A stretch of 64,000 nt of DNA from Xanthostigma xanthostigma (lineage: Eukaryota; Arthropoda; Insecta; Raphidioptera; Raphidiidae), in assembly GCA_963575645.1 (NCBI GenBank), contig OY754475.1, positions 3,100,001 through 3,164,000 on the forward strand. The letters are read 5' to 3'. Shown piece by piece: positions 13,080 to 24,923 of this stretch. How positions within the stretch are numbered: position 1 is the first letter of the stretch; every line of letters begins with the position of its first letter. A program made the position numbers and the translations under genes. The notes below the pieces were generated by a model. It was not told where the DNA came from and made no database searches. It was given only the letters and a program-made list of their open reading frames with translations.

Positions 13080-13745
13080 CAAAAATAAAATTCAAAAGTA
13101 TTATCAATCATTAACATTGAAACATTATAGTCAGTTTTGAATTTTTTATTTCGAGAAATTAGGACATTATCAAAAAAAGAACTTAAATTTATATGTGTCT
13201 CGTTAAATCAAAAAATTAGTCGTGGTGTGTCATTTTTTTTCAGTGGCATAGACGCCTGTATTAGCCGTAAAATATCAAAAATCATAAAATTGTGAACTAT
13301 TTACTGTTTTTCGTTTTTAACGATATCGTAACGGATGGCAAATAATAAGTAGAATATCTCACTTCCCTCTCATAATGACCCATAAAATATATAACGATTG
13401 TAGATTTACTATACCAGAGCTGCGAAGAGTATGTTATAAAGAAAATAGCATAATATTTATCAGCAATAGCACACAATATATACATATAGACAATGTAATA
13501 CTTTGCAAGCGAAGAGAAAAATTTCATCTAACCGTGCAGCTATTAAATTAAAACAAAGCTTTTGTTACTAAAGTTTTTATTATTGTTATTCGTTTTTTTA
13601 TAGATTACAGTCTTTAATGAAAGTTAAACACTAGTGACGTAATGAATATTGGCATATTTTTTTACTTTCGAATTCGCAAAATTCATTCGAATAATAATAT
13701 CAGAAAAATCAGTGTAAAAATGTTTTTAATAGAAAAGTTTTTATC

Positions 13746-13947
13746 TTACACCACGTCTTAAAAAGCCACACTGCCACTGGTGTACTCGGGTGGTCATGTG
13801 AAAAAACAGAGGCAAAATGGCAGCGGAGCGTATGAACTAGGAAGTAGTGTTCATGTTAAAAAACTTAAATTAATAAATGTGTTGAATTAAATAATATTCA
13901 CAAACTTACGTTAATAAATATGTTGAATAAAATAATAATAATTGTTA
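13746..13947. repeat. Direct repeat, copy 2 (~200 bp)
   Basis: Same orientation as 12873-13079 and ~90% similar by eye. The ~670 bp between the two copies is AT-rich and unremarkable. The LTR reading was considered and rejected because no TG...CA ends or primer site are seen. Confidence 0.7.
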
Positions 13948-14665
13948 CAACTCCTTTATTATATCTTAGCCATTACTTTAACGTTAAGTACTGCAACTTT
14001 AGACTTAGTATTAATAATTAATCAACCTAGTACCCAGAACCACTGCAAATGTGTGTGTCGATCCAGTTTGTTACACAAAAAGTTCCTTGCAACTATTACA
14101 TAACCCTTTGTGTACACATGAAATTGAAACTGACCAATTTTTTCAAACCATTTTTATTTCGCTGAAAAAAATCCCCTGCTCCGACACTGGCGAATAAAAT
14201 CGGTTTTAAAAGCCGATAGGCTAAATTCTGAATATAATCCGGTTTTGAAATAACAGCTTATATATCTATACGTAATTTGAACACCAGAATTTAAATAATA
14301 ATCTCTGTAAATATAATTGGTTTATACCGATACGTTGATGATTTAATAATGACTGTGTTTTGTTAACAAACATTGGTGCTGATTGGTTGTCGATTTTTTG
14401 GCTTTTTTTAAACTTGTGGTCGACATAAAATTTTTAATTGACACCGACCTTTTCAAATATTGAAAGACATCGACATTTTTCATGATAATGCGTTTTACCT
14501 TTTTTTTTTGTAATTGTATGATTGACGTTCGTTTTTTTTTTGAACAAGCATGCTTTGATTAATTTTTACACACATTATTAGTATTTTATTATTTATCCAA
14601 TGCGAGTCTTTTAATTGGTTGTGTTGCGAGCCCATTCACATAAAAATATTTCTTTTTATCAATAA

Positions 14666-14888
14666 CTAGCGTCCCGGTTCGGCTTCTCCCGAATTTGTAG
14701 ATTTTTTCGTCGACTTTTTTGGTCTCCACGAAAAGCGCTTTTCTTTTAACGTGATAATATATAGCCTATGTCCATCCTAAAGGTTCATTCTATATATTGG
14801 TGAAAAAAAAATTGAAATCATATTAGTAGTTTCGGAGATTAGATACCTCCTACATCTAAGCTTACAAACTTCACCTCTTTATAAATTG
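14666..14888 (-). mobile_element. Non-autonomous Helitron, nearly complete, minus orientation
   Basis: CTAG at 14666, then GTCCCGGTTCGGC hairpin sequence, CCACGAAAAGCGC, CGGAGATTAGATACCTCC and CCTCTTTATAAATTG: the whole 222 bp family read in reverse. Its 5' TC end is lost at the junction with the hAT element that follows. Confidence 0.65.
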
Positions 14889-15230
14889 TAGAGCTGTAAA
14901 AGTAAAGAGAAATTGTGTACCCGTATGTATTCGTTACTTAAAGAACCAGTACCCGTTACTTTCGTATCGTTACGTTACTCGTTACTTTTCATACGACATA
15001 CAATCGTGTACTAACAGCATCAAGCATGTACCATCGCATCGAGGCGCGTCGCGTACGTGATACGGTATGACTTCGTTCATATAACGTATAACCGTATCAA
15101 AAGAGTCGAACTGACATGGATACGACAAATGCGAATAACGAAATGAATTTGTAAGTAACGATTCGTTACTTCGAGTCAGTCGATGTACCCGTTACTTAGT
15201 AGCGAATACATACGGTTTGTTACAGCTCTA
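14889..15230. mobile_element. hAT-type MITE, 342 bp
   Basis: Ends are TAGAGCTGTAA and TTACAGCTCTA. It is flanked by an 8 bp near-duplication, ATAAATTG and ATGAATTG (7 of 8), as expected for hAT. The interior is rich in CGTTAC/GTAACG subrepeats. Confidence 0.65.
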
Positions 15231-16328
15231 ATGAATTGTTTAAATGGAATATGTATGCAAAATGATGACCCACCCGATATAAGAAACTTAAAAAGCAAAC
15301 AATTTAAATCAACTCACCATTGGAAAATGACTTGCTATCTTATTCGACCAGAAAAGGACTTTCGATGTTTTCCAAGAGAAAAAAAACTTTTTCAGAATTT
15401 TTCTTTATGTACTTTGAAACGTCTTTCCTTTGTTTTGATAAGAAACATTTGACATTAAAGAATTTTTCATGCTCACTGTTGAAGAAAAAACACTGAAAAA
15501 TTTATATTTTCTTTTAATCAATTAGAATAACTCGTTTTAAAATGTTTTATTCGTTTTTTTAAAATGTTCGCCGACGAATTTTTGTGTTCTCTTTTAGTTT
15601 TGTAATAATATAATGCATTCATTTTTGGTAATTTGAATAATTACACGACATTAAAATAATATATGAATTTTTCATTACATTTTTGCAATGCCGACACATT
15701 ATTATGTGACAAAAATAATTTCATTAAACAAAAAAGTCACGCACAAATAATACATTTTTTACTTAACGTTGATTAAAATAATTATGTGACGAAATTTGTT
15801 ATCAAATTTTTCCAAGAATATAGTCATTATATTTACATTCAAATAATTGTTTTTAGCGTAAGTTATTTATTTTATGCACACAAAGTTTAGAAGCACACAT
15901 TATTTACTTAGATTTAAATATTTTAGTTAGATCATAAATAATTACTATTTAGAAATAAAGTCTTTTTTGTGGTGTTTATCTTTCTAGAAATAAAAGTAAA
16001 AAGAGATAGTTCGGACCTATACGTTCGCAAACATCGGTTTCACGAACTATAGTCACAATAAATAAATAAATAAATAACCAGAAATATAACTATATACCAC
16101 GACCTCTACTCATTCTTGTGACCTTGAGATTCTATCCTGAAATGGCCAGTACTTTACGGTATCGAAGTTTTACAGCAAATTGTTTCTTACGCCTCGGGTT
16201 TAAAGACACATTTTTTAGTTACTTAATCTAGGTACTTGTTTTATTTTATTTTATTTTATTTTAAAATTGTGCTTGCTATAATTTTAAAATAGATTTTTTT
16301 TTAAATAAAATCGTAAGTTTATAAATTG
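15231..16328. other. Intergenic stretch, no gene
   Basis: AT-rich (16066-16078 is a short TAAA microsatellite; 16235-16262 an ATTTT run). The frame ending at 15452 has no recognisable domain. Confidence 0.4.
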
Positions 16329-16512
16329 ACTAGCGCCCGGATTAAAAAAATTGGTCGGAAAATTAAAAAAAAATTGTATCTCGACAGCAGGACCACCTTC
16401 AATTATAGCTAAGAACCTAGGTGACCTCATAAAAAATTTCACTAAAATCGGCCAAGCCGTTTAGGAGGAAAATAATTACTAACACACGCAACCGGAATTT
16501 TGCTATCTATAT
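16329..16512. repeat. Diverged LINE/Helitron-like dispersed repeat
   Basis: Begins GACTAGCGCCCGG and contains TCACTAAAATCGGCCAAGCC followed by GTTTAGGAGG, a phrase widely found in arthropod dispersed repeats. A related phrase occurs at 23910-23960. Confidence 0.4.
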
Positions 16513-17751
16513 ACAGATTTGGTACGCCTGTGGAAAAGCATCTTTTACTTGGAACCAATGTCACAAATCCGACGGTAGACACATCCAAGTTATGCTTCTG
16601 GTTTTTATATTTTATTCTTGTACTATAGTCATGCTTGTGCAAGACGACTCTTTATAAAATAAATTATTTTTAGTCAGATCATTAGGATTATTGCTTCAGG
16701 CACACGACAAATTTGTCTCAGTAATTTCTAAACATTTATCTTAAACATTGCCAACTTTTCAAATAAAAATAATTGCCTTTCACATTACCTTTGAAAAGAT
16801 CATTTAAAGTCGTTTCAATCATTTCTCCAAATTAATTTTTGAATTTTTAAGAAAAAATAAAATCAGAGTTTGTTTTCTTAACGGTAAAGAAAATAGTTGC
16901 AGAAAGGATAATGGGCAGTGAGCCAACACGAAAGACGTATATCGTTGTAATTAGTTAGTGATTTACAAGAAAACAGACGCACAAAAAAAGTCATTTTTCA
17001 CTTAAATTCAGTTTTGCTGAAGTCGAAAAGGTAATTGTGAAAAATACCTTTTCACATTGCATTCTAGAATTTAAACTGTCAAATTTATAAATGATGTCTC
17101 TCAAAACTCCAGCTACGAACGGCATATATTTGAAAGTTATCGAAATAAATTTTTCAACATTATTTAAAATTATCATGTCTCCTTAACCGGGCATTAAAAT
17201 CTTGATAATTTAGGGTTTCGTCTAATTATTATTACAGTTATTTGAAAAATGTTCATTTGACGTTTAAAAGCTTGAAAAATTGCGGACACTCTAATGATTG
17301 CTTTCGTCAGTTAATATTGCTTTATACAAAATCGTGTTTGTTTGGAGGCAACAGTGCCTCCTACTGAATACTTAAACGAAAATACGGCGTCTGGATAGAC
17401 TTTGGATTTGACAGTGAATGATCAATAAAGAAAGGCGTACAAGTTTACGGTGTTCTGTGCTTTTGTGGGAATTAAAATAATAAATACTGTTTTATTGTCC
17501 ATTATTTACAGTCATACAATAAACCTGTACTGACCGTTGTTAATAAAACTGAGCGCCGTTCATAGATGTCGTTATTTTTATAGGAAAGCTATTTGAAATG
17601 ACTGGGTATTAAAATTTAACAAATGAAACTTCAATCGATAAAAAGGGAAATAAAATGGTCGCATAATATAAGGATTTTTTTCAATCCTAGAATATATCAA
17701 GTGCATACAGGGCTGATTTTTAAAATCCGGACATCCTTGTATCTCGTAGAT
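16513..17751. other. Intergenic stretch, no gene
   Basis: AT-rich. A small GGAGGCA/TGCCTCC hairpin lies at 17344-17361. No other structure noted. Confidence 0.4.
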
Positions 17752-18241
17752 CAGAGGTTCCCAAACTTTTTTGTCTCGTAGATCACTTGGCATTTTTTCA
17801 GTTTTGGGTAGATCCTCTGCTTATCTGATATTGATTTTTTGCAAATTCATTAATTTCAAATATATTTTTGACAACTTTGAACGATTTAAATTTATAACGG
17901 TAGTGAAATGTAGTGTGAAATGTTTAGTTTTATACATTTACTAATTAGATTCAAATTAAACGAATCAAATGAAAATTTACTTTCTGTTACATAAAATAAC
18001 TAAGCAAAAAATAAATGCTTTAATAATAAATTTTCAACATTTGGCATCAATTTAGTTAGATTTAATCTTAAATCTCTTCGGTTAACGATGTCCAGTTTGT
18101 TTCTTTTTTTGTTAGGAGATTCACTATCGTTGACCACCATTTTCATTTCGTGGACTTCCAATTTTTTTTCCCGCTGACATGGACCCCTTGCAAGTTGTCG
18201 TCGACCCCTGGGGTCGATATAGACCACTTTGGGAATCACTG
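17752..18241. mobile_element. hAT-type element, 490 bp, non-autonomous
   Basis: Ends are CAGAGGTTCCCAAACTTTT and, in reverse, CAGTGATTCCCAAAGTGG. It is flanked by TCGTAGAT and TAGTAGAT, an 8 bp target duplication matching at 7 of 8. No transposase coding sequence remains. Confidence 0.75.
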
Positions 18242-19439
18242 TAGTAGATGAAGGGGGACAAAAGCTGCCGAGAATGGTGTATTTTTTTTCACTTGGTGGA
18301 GGTGCCTCCTAGAGATCAAGATCACTTCCATTTTTTTTTTAGATAGGATCTCGGATTTTTGTTCTTTGGGTCAAAGAAAATAACTTTTGCACCAAACATG
18401 TTTTTGATTCAAATCCTGAACCGCTCTTTGCAGGGGGGAAGTGACCGGCCTGTATATATGAACGTAAAGCAACTAATTACTTAAAAAAGACGGCTTTTCG
18501 TACCCGTAAAATAGCAAATTTAACACTAGTGTTGTAAACTAAAACAAATCTTACTAATCACACAGCAATTTTCGAATGCGACTGTCAGTTTTCACTATAA
18601 GAGAGACACAGGTAGTACAGCAGACAGCTTACAAAAAATTACAATTTTTATTTATTTATTAATGAAATTTCTAGCAGCTGATTGATATATTGTAAAAAGT
18701 ACATTTCAGAAGCTTCTATTTTAACACTCGAGTTTTAAACCATTTAATCTTATCAGGGCTGAGTGTATTAAAGCAAAAAGTTGATAACAGATAATAATTA
18801 ATAGAATTGTTATCACTCGGCTTTTAATGTTATTTATGATAAATATTACTTTTATGTCATCGTACATAAAATATTTTAAAGAACTTTCAATCAATTTTCA
18901 AATATAAATTTTATTATTATCGCCATGAAACAGTACTTAAATAATAATAATGAAAATAACGATCACTCGGAAAAATTCACTTATTGTGAAAAATGTATTC
19001 TTTTTTTTAAACTATATTAATCACTGTCCGTTTTTAATAACTTCCACTAAGTAATTATGAATAAATGCGCACTTCATTTTAACACTTTCTGTATAATAAA
19101 ATTAAATCAGGAATATTTTAATGACATTTTGTTAACGCTTGACTAAACCTTCTAACAAGATAAACAACGGATAACAAAATTGCTTCCTCCCGACATATAA
19201 AATAGAAAAATAAAGCTGTGCCCCTAATACCGCATTTTTTATTTAAAAAAAAATTGTCAACAATATTTAAATAAAAGTATTTATAAATCGATTCTTTGGA
19301 TAAAAAAATCGGAAAATATTTCTTTTCAACACTCATTCAATCGCTGCAAAATAGTTCACACGAATAATTTTATTCATTTTCATAATTTAGATAACATGAT
19401 TAAAAAAAGTTTGACGCAAAGCTTTTTAATGTGTTATCG
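18242..19439. other. Intergenic stretch, no gene
   Basis: AT-rich low-complexity sequence; only short frames without domains. Confidence 0.4.
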
Positions 19440-19570
19440 TTTTACGCGCGTTGAATCGACGAAGCAAATGTTCGACAATTTGTGAGCGTATTCTCTCCAC
19501 GATGTTTCCTGCAGCGCGCGGCGACTACTAGTGCACGTCGCGACGCCGAGCGTCGGTCTTATACGCCCTT
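19440..19570. other. CpG-rich patch
   Basis: About 130 bp with many CG dinucleotides (TTTACGCGCG, GCAGCGCGCGGCG, GTCGCGACGCCGAGCG) in otherwise AT-rich DNA. It matches no repeat seen in the window. It could be a promoter of an unseen transcript or part of a single-copy element. Confidence 0.35.
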
Positions 19571-19804
19571 CAGACACCGCAATATCTATATATCATATAA
19601 CTGAGCCTGCGTTAATTGTACAAGGGTTAGAAACACCATATTTTATAGTATGTTTTCAAGTAAACTGCATTTGAAGAGTGTACTAGCCGCTACCGGCGGC
19701 TCCGCACGCTATTAAAATGTAGCTTTTCCTCGCCAAAATTTACATTTAATACAATTATTAATACAATTATTATTATTAATACAATTTTTAAATCTGATAT
19801 ATTA

Positions 19805-20010
19805 TTATATGATTGAAATTCGACAGTAATTAATTAAATTTTTAATTTTGAACATTATTGAGGTCCTTTTGTCATTATATGGATCTCTCCTGAATCGATT
19901 TTATCAGTGTTAAGTCGTACACATCGTGATGAAACATATATCGGGCACTTCCTCTCATTAAAACGAAGAGAACAATGTTTATTTCATGCGAATTAACGCA
20001 CTCAAATCGG
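19805..20010 (+). repeat. Dispersed repeat (GAAACATATAT family), copy 1
   Basis: Shares GAAATTCGA, AACATTATTGAGG, GAAACATATAT and CACTTCCTCTCATTAAAACG with the element at 48767-51864. Confidence 0.55.
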
Positions 20011-20901
20011 TATCTTTTCCTTTCCGTAGTTATGTATAGATTTAAAATTTTCAGAACGTTTGGTTCTCAGAAAAATAGACCCCCTATTTGTTGGCTTGTT
20101 GGCAGGACATGCCCACGCTGCCAAATTAATTTCGTTAACAGTGACGTCACACCAATGAAAGCTACGTTGAAGTGAAACTTCTATTGCGTGTAATCCATGA
20201 TGGTCTGAGTTGCTCTACCATGAAAGCGGAAAACGTGTTTCGCGACAAAATCAAGCAAATTGTCCTGCGATAGGCCTGAAATGCAATATAACCGTATAAC
20301 CAAACGAATGGTTAATGTGTTATACGGCAAGAAAGGCAACCGCCTTATTGTCAACTGAGTTTATTCAATGCGCGTGCGCCGAAACAGTTTCAAAATAATG
20401 CAGACATAATTTCAGCGTGGGTTGGGTTTCAATAGGATGAAAACAATTCGTGATTGCACAATGTAAGTACTATCTGTAGTCAATCAACCAAATAATAAAA
20501 TTCTGCGTATATAAACATTTTTCGATATATTTTTAGAACACATGCGTGGGATGTCTATAAATTGAAAAATTGTTTGTATTTACTATTATTATTATTATTA
20601 AAATCGTTTTTAAAGGTAAATGAACCACAACAGTTTTTTTTTTTTTACTTTTTGCAAACATTGTAAACAAATAAAGAATATGACTGTTTTATTCCCTTCC
20701 TTAGCTTATTCAATGCTGAATAGAAAAGAAGGTTTGGTATTTTTTTAAAGTCTTTTAAGTCCCTAAATCACAGTATTTTCAAACAATGTTGAAAACAACA
20801 AAATGTCAAAGCAATCAGTGCAGAACTTTCGGAGATTTAAGATTTTTATTATTGTGAAAAATAATCTAATAATTTAGAGTGATGATGATCCTGTTTAAAT
20901 G

Positions 20902-21502
20902 TTGTAAGATTAAAGGATGAATCCTGGTGGCATAACGACTGTAACAGCAATAATTTAAAACTTTTTATTTATAAATCTTCTAGATTCTCCGAAGATGGCA
21001 TAAAGTATGCCGTTTTTATAAAAAATAAAATAAAAGTAAAAAAAATTGTGTGGTTTTAAGAAACCTCGACGCAAGTGAAACTTTTATTGGATTGCAGGCG
21101 TTGGATTGTAGACACTTATCCATCACGATTAATTATAAACAACAATATTCACATGAATACACGAATAAAAACATGTAAACACTGTACAGCACTTGCCCGC
21201 ATGACAGACTGACTATGTGTTATACATACTACACGGTCAGCTGATGCTAACCATGGGCGCCGCCATATTGGCCTTGGCTGCTCTACCGAGCGCCTACTCC
21301 GAACGCTTTTCACTTTACCCCTACTTCGCGGCCGCCTGTAATGCGACATGCAACAGACGGCCAGAAAAATTCGGGGCGATAGAATAAATGTTTCACTTTA
21401 AAAAATAAAAAAAATCAGACAGTAAAATGCAATAAATAAACCTTCAGTATTTGCTTAGTTCATCGATCCTATGCCACCAGGATTCATCCTTTAATCTTAC
21501 AA
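20902..21502. mobile_element. 601 bp MITE with perfect 33 bp terminal inverted repeats
   Basis: The left end 20902-20934 and right end 21470-21502 are exact reverse complements (core AAAGGATGAATCCTGGTGG). The interior 21180-21360 is much richer in G+C than the surroundings (GGGCGCCGCCATATTGG). The superfamily is not assigned. Confidence 0.8.
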
Positions 21503-22278
21503 TTTTTATTATTTAGAACTTTGTGAATTGGAGTTTTTGTATTTCAGATTTAATTAATTAATACGGAAATATGTTAACACAAGAGTGACAAATCAAGCAT
21601 TAATGTGATTAATTTCAATTGTTTTTTCCGTAGAATCTTGAAATTTATTGATTTGCGAAGTGCCCTTCGAAGCTACAAGCTATGTAGGCAAACTTAATTA
21701 AGCCCTCCTTGGCATCATCTTTTCTCGATACTCCGATGAGAAAATAAAGTAGAAATCTAATTTTGTTTTCTATCATATTAGTAATTCTATACCATCGTTT
21801 ATATCACCCACGGAGGATTTCTGATTTCAAATTTATAGGATGTCTTTGCGGCAAGTACATTAATTAGAAGGATGAAACTGCCCACAGAAAAAGTTTACCA
21901 ACAGAATAGAGGCAGTAACCGTGTTCGCATGCGCGTATTTATGTTAATGCCGCTCCGATCCTTTTATTACTCTGTTTCAATAAATTAAAAATTAATTTTT
22001 TAATCACGCCTAAAACTTCTAACGCGCCTACATAAGTACACGCAACCATTTTTTATATTAACTATATTTAGAGTTGTCATGCGTCTGGATTTTTCCGGAC
22101 ATGTCCGGACTGCGGATGGGATTATGATGTCCCCGGGATTTTCATAAGTAACGAAACAATAAAATCCTGGTCCGTTCAATCAAAATGTTTGTTAATTTAA
22201 ATACAACAATTACGTAGTTAAATATTTTTGCAATGTCGTCCAAGATTTATTCTTGATATAAACGCATCTTATAAAAAC
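21503..22278. other. Intergenic stretch
   Basis: AT-rich. A TCCGGACATGTCCGGA palindrome at ~22100-22116, in a TCTGGATTTTTCC context, looks like the end of an old DNA transposon. No gene. Confidence 0.4.
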
Positions 22279-23756
22279 TAAATAAGTATAATATAATTAT
22301 CACTTTACAAAATTATTTTTTAAATATGATTGCAGGTATTCAATTCCTTTCTAATTTTGCACATTGCTTATAACGTTCTTCTTTTTGTTGTAAAAGAAAT
22401 ATTTTACTAAAATTGTCATATAGAGGCGCAAGTAGCAAAAGTGTTGTTCAGCGTTGCCCGTCAGATGGCAGTATGCAGTATTTACAATATAAAGGTCAGA
22501 TGACAGATCGAAGTGTTAACGTTACGCCCTCAGATGGCAGACGTTGTTCAGAGTTTAATTAATTTAATTAATTTACAAAAACAATAGCAATAATAAATTT
22601 TTTAGTTGTCGGTGTCAGTAGAGCAAGCAATTATCTGTAAAATGATGTATAATTTATGTGGAGAAATTGTGAGGTTTTTTCTAAAAAGGGAGGCAAACAT
22701 CTTAAACCTTAGCGTATTAGGTAATATATATTATGATGTTCATGGGCGTATAGTCCGATCGATAAAAAAGACAATTTTTGGAAAGCCTATTTTTATAATT
22801 TGCTAACCCTAGCTAGGTATATATACTGTAAATAGAGTAGGTTGATTCGATTTATTTGGTTGATGTAAATAAATTAATACAAGCACAGTTTCAAAATTAA
22901 ACATATTCGAAAATTCCTCTGATAATATTCAATTCTAGTCTTACAGCTCAATAATTAGCGTAGCTGTATTGGTAGAAAGCTTGTAAACAATCATTATTAA
23001 AACGGTATTAAAACTTAACGTGGCAGTATTAAATTTATGCTCACTAAAATCTCTCAAACTTTATACACTTTGCGCTAGTAACATGAATCGAGATACATAA
23101 ATATTTTCATTATCCAAAACACCTATAGCTTTTCTAATTGCCAAGGGAGATATATTAATATACATAAAATCTAACATTTATTTCAAACTGGCTTATTACA
23201 TCATATATATTAATACGTTAAGGTTAAGATGTTTGCCTCCCTTTTTAGAAAAAAACCACACAATTTCTCCACATAAATTATATATCATTTCACAGATAAT
23301 TGCTTGCTCTACTGGCATCGACAACTAAAAAATTTATTATTGCTTTTGTTTTTGTAAGTTAATTAAAATACAGCAATGCTGAACAACGTCTGCCATGTGA
23401 CGGCTTTAATTTTGAAACAACGTCAACACTTCGATCTGTCATCTGACCTTCATATTGTAAATACTGCATACTGCCATCTGGCGGCTTTAATTTTGAAACA
23501 GCGAGCAACGCTGAACAACGTCACAGCAATGCTGCATGATGCCATCTGACAGCTTGGCTCAATGCTTTTACTATACTTGCGCCTCTATATGACAATTTTA
23601 GTAAAATATTTCTTCGACCTGTCATCTGAGCTTCATATTGTAATACAACAAAAAGAAGAACGTTATAAGCAGTGTGCAAAATTAGAAACGAATTGAATAC
23701 CTGCAATCATATTTAAAAAATAATTTTTTAAAGTGATAATTATTATACTTATTTAG
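22279..23756. mobile_element. Large fold-back element, ~1.48 kb
   Basis: The left arm (22279 to ~22740) and right arm (~23215 to 23756) are reverse complements over ~460-540 nt with indels. The outer ends are CTAAATAAGTATAAT and ATTATACTTATTTAG. The arms contain repeated TCAGATGACAG/CAGATGGCAG units, more numerous in the right arm. The ~470 bp centre is AT-rich without a clear ORF. The short frame at 22606-22806 lies in the arm and is not conserved in the other arm. Confidence 0.8.
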
Positions 23757-23810
23757 TGCGAATAATTCGCACAGGTCACTCTGGTTACATGTAGTGATAT
23801 ATTAACTAGC

Positions 23811-23990
23811 TTTTACCCGCGTGGAATTGTTGATATAATTGATTAAAAAATTCAGAAATTCAAGCAAGACTGTAATAATTTCCCAGGCTTCAAACTTTTT
23901 TCGTCTTAAATTTCATCAAAATCGGCCCAGCGGTTTGGCCGTGAAAGCGTAACAGACACACAGGTACTTTTGCATTTTTTAATATGTTTT
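23811..23990. repeat. Dispersed LINE-like tail
   Basis: Starts ACTAGCTTTTACCCGCG and includes TTTCATCAAAATCGGCCCAG, GCGGTTTGGCCGTGAAAGCG and ACAGACACAC, a common arthropod repeat tail. No RT coding remains. Confidence 0.5.
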
Positions 23991-24297
23991 AGTAGGTATG
24001 GATAATATTATTTAACCTTACATATGTAATTATTGTCATTTGATATTGAAAATAATGATTTAAATTTTTGTTACACTTTCTCGTGTGATTTTTAAACAAT
24101 CGTTTCTTACGTAAAGTTTAATCTCGGCAAATAAGTGCGGTATGTATTCTCGGAATAATCGGAAAAAGGTTTTTTTCTGTCTTGTCTTGTATAGAAGAAT
24201 CAGTTATTACAGACGATTGATTCGACTGTACCAATTCCGTTCTGTATAAAGATAGGACTTACGTACAGTGCGTTCTTTCTTATTGATGAATCGTGTA

Positions 24298-24923
24298 AAG
24301 ACCGCTGCACACGAGGCTAGAAAAGCTGCTAGATTTCTTGCTAGATTTGCCTACTAGTTTTCTAGCGCTGGTTTTCTTGATTGCTGTTAAGTGCTCGCTT
24401 CCCACGAGACTATTTTTCAAGCTTGTTTTGTGGATAGATCTGGTGCGCGCGCAGTGACAGTTCGAATATAAAAACACAGAGCAAAACGTGTGTGTTATCT
24501 GAGACTCTGAACAGAATGATGCCGTGTTGGTTTGTGGGCGTTTGTTCAAGTGCCCACGTGGCAAGATACTGCTTCCTGTTAAGTGCTCGCTTCCCACGAG
24601 ACTATTTTTCAAGCTTGTTTTGTGGATAGATCTGGTGCGCGCGCAGTGACAGTTCGAATATAAACACAGAGCTTAACGTGTGTGTTGTCTGAGACTCTGA
24701 GCAGAATGATGCCGTGTTGGTTTGTGGGCGTTTGTTTAAGTGCCCACGTGACAAGATACTGCTTCCTGATTAGTTCTTGCTCATACCTAGCAGGGAAAAT
24801 TCTAATTTTAAAATCTTGTGAGGTAGCAGACCAGCCCGCAGTGACGTAATTTCCAGCTTCGGGCCCAGCCTGCCGGGTAGCAGAATTCCTAGCAGCGTTT
24901 CTAGCCACGTGTGCAGCGGTCTT
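24298..24923. mobile_element. 626 bp MITE with an internal 192 bp tandem duplication
   Basis: Terminal inverted repeats of ~25 nt: AAGACCGCTGCACACG then GGCTAGAAA, and the reverse complement at the right. Inside, 24384-24575 and 24576-24768 are two nearly identical head-to-tail copies (TTAAGTGCTCGCTTCCCACG...). A related shorter copy lies at 6797. Two longer antisense frames here are by-products. Confidence 0.75.

Noticed and set aside
12873-13947. Direct repeats as LTRs of a small retrotransposon
   Set aside because: No TG...CA ends, primer-binding site or polypurine tract; the interior is not retroviral.
24280-24908. Antisense frames of ~100 residues
   Set aside because: They arise from the tandem duplication and terminal repeats of the MITE.
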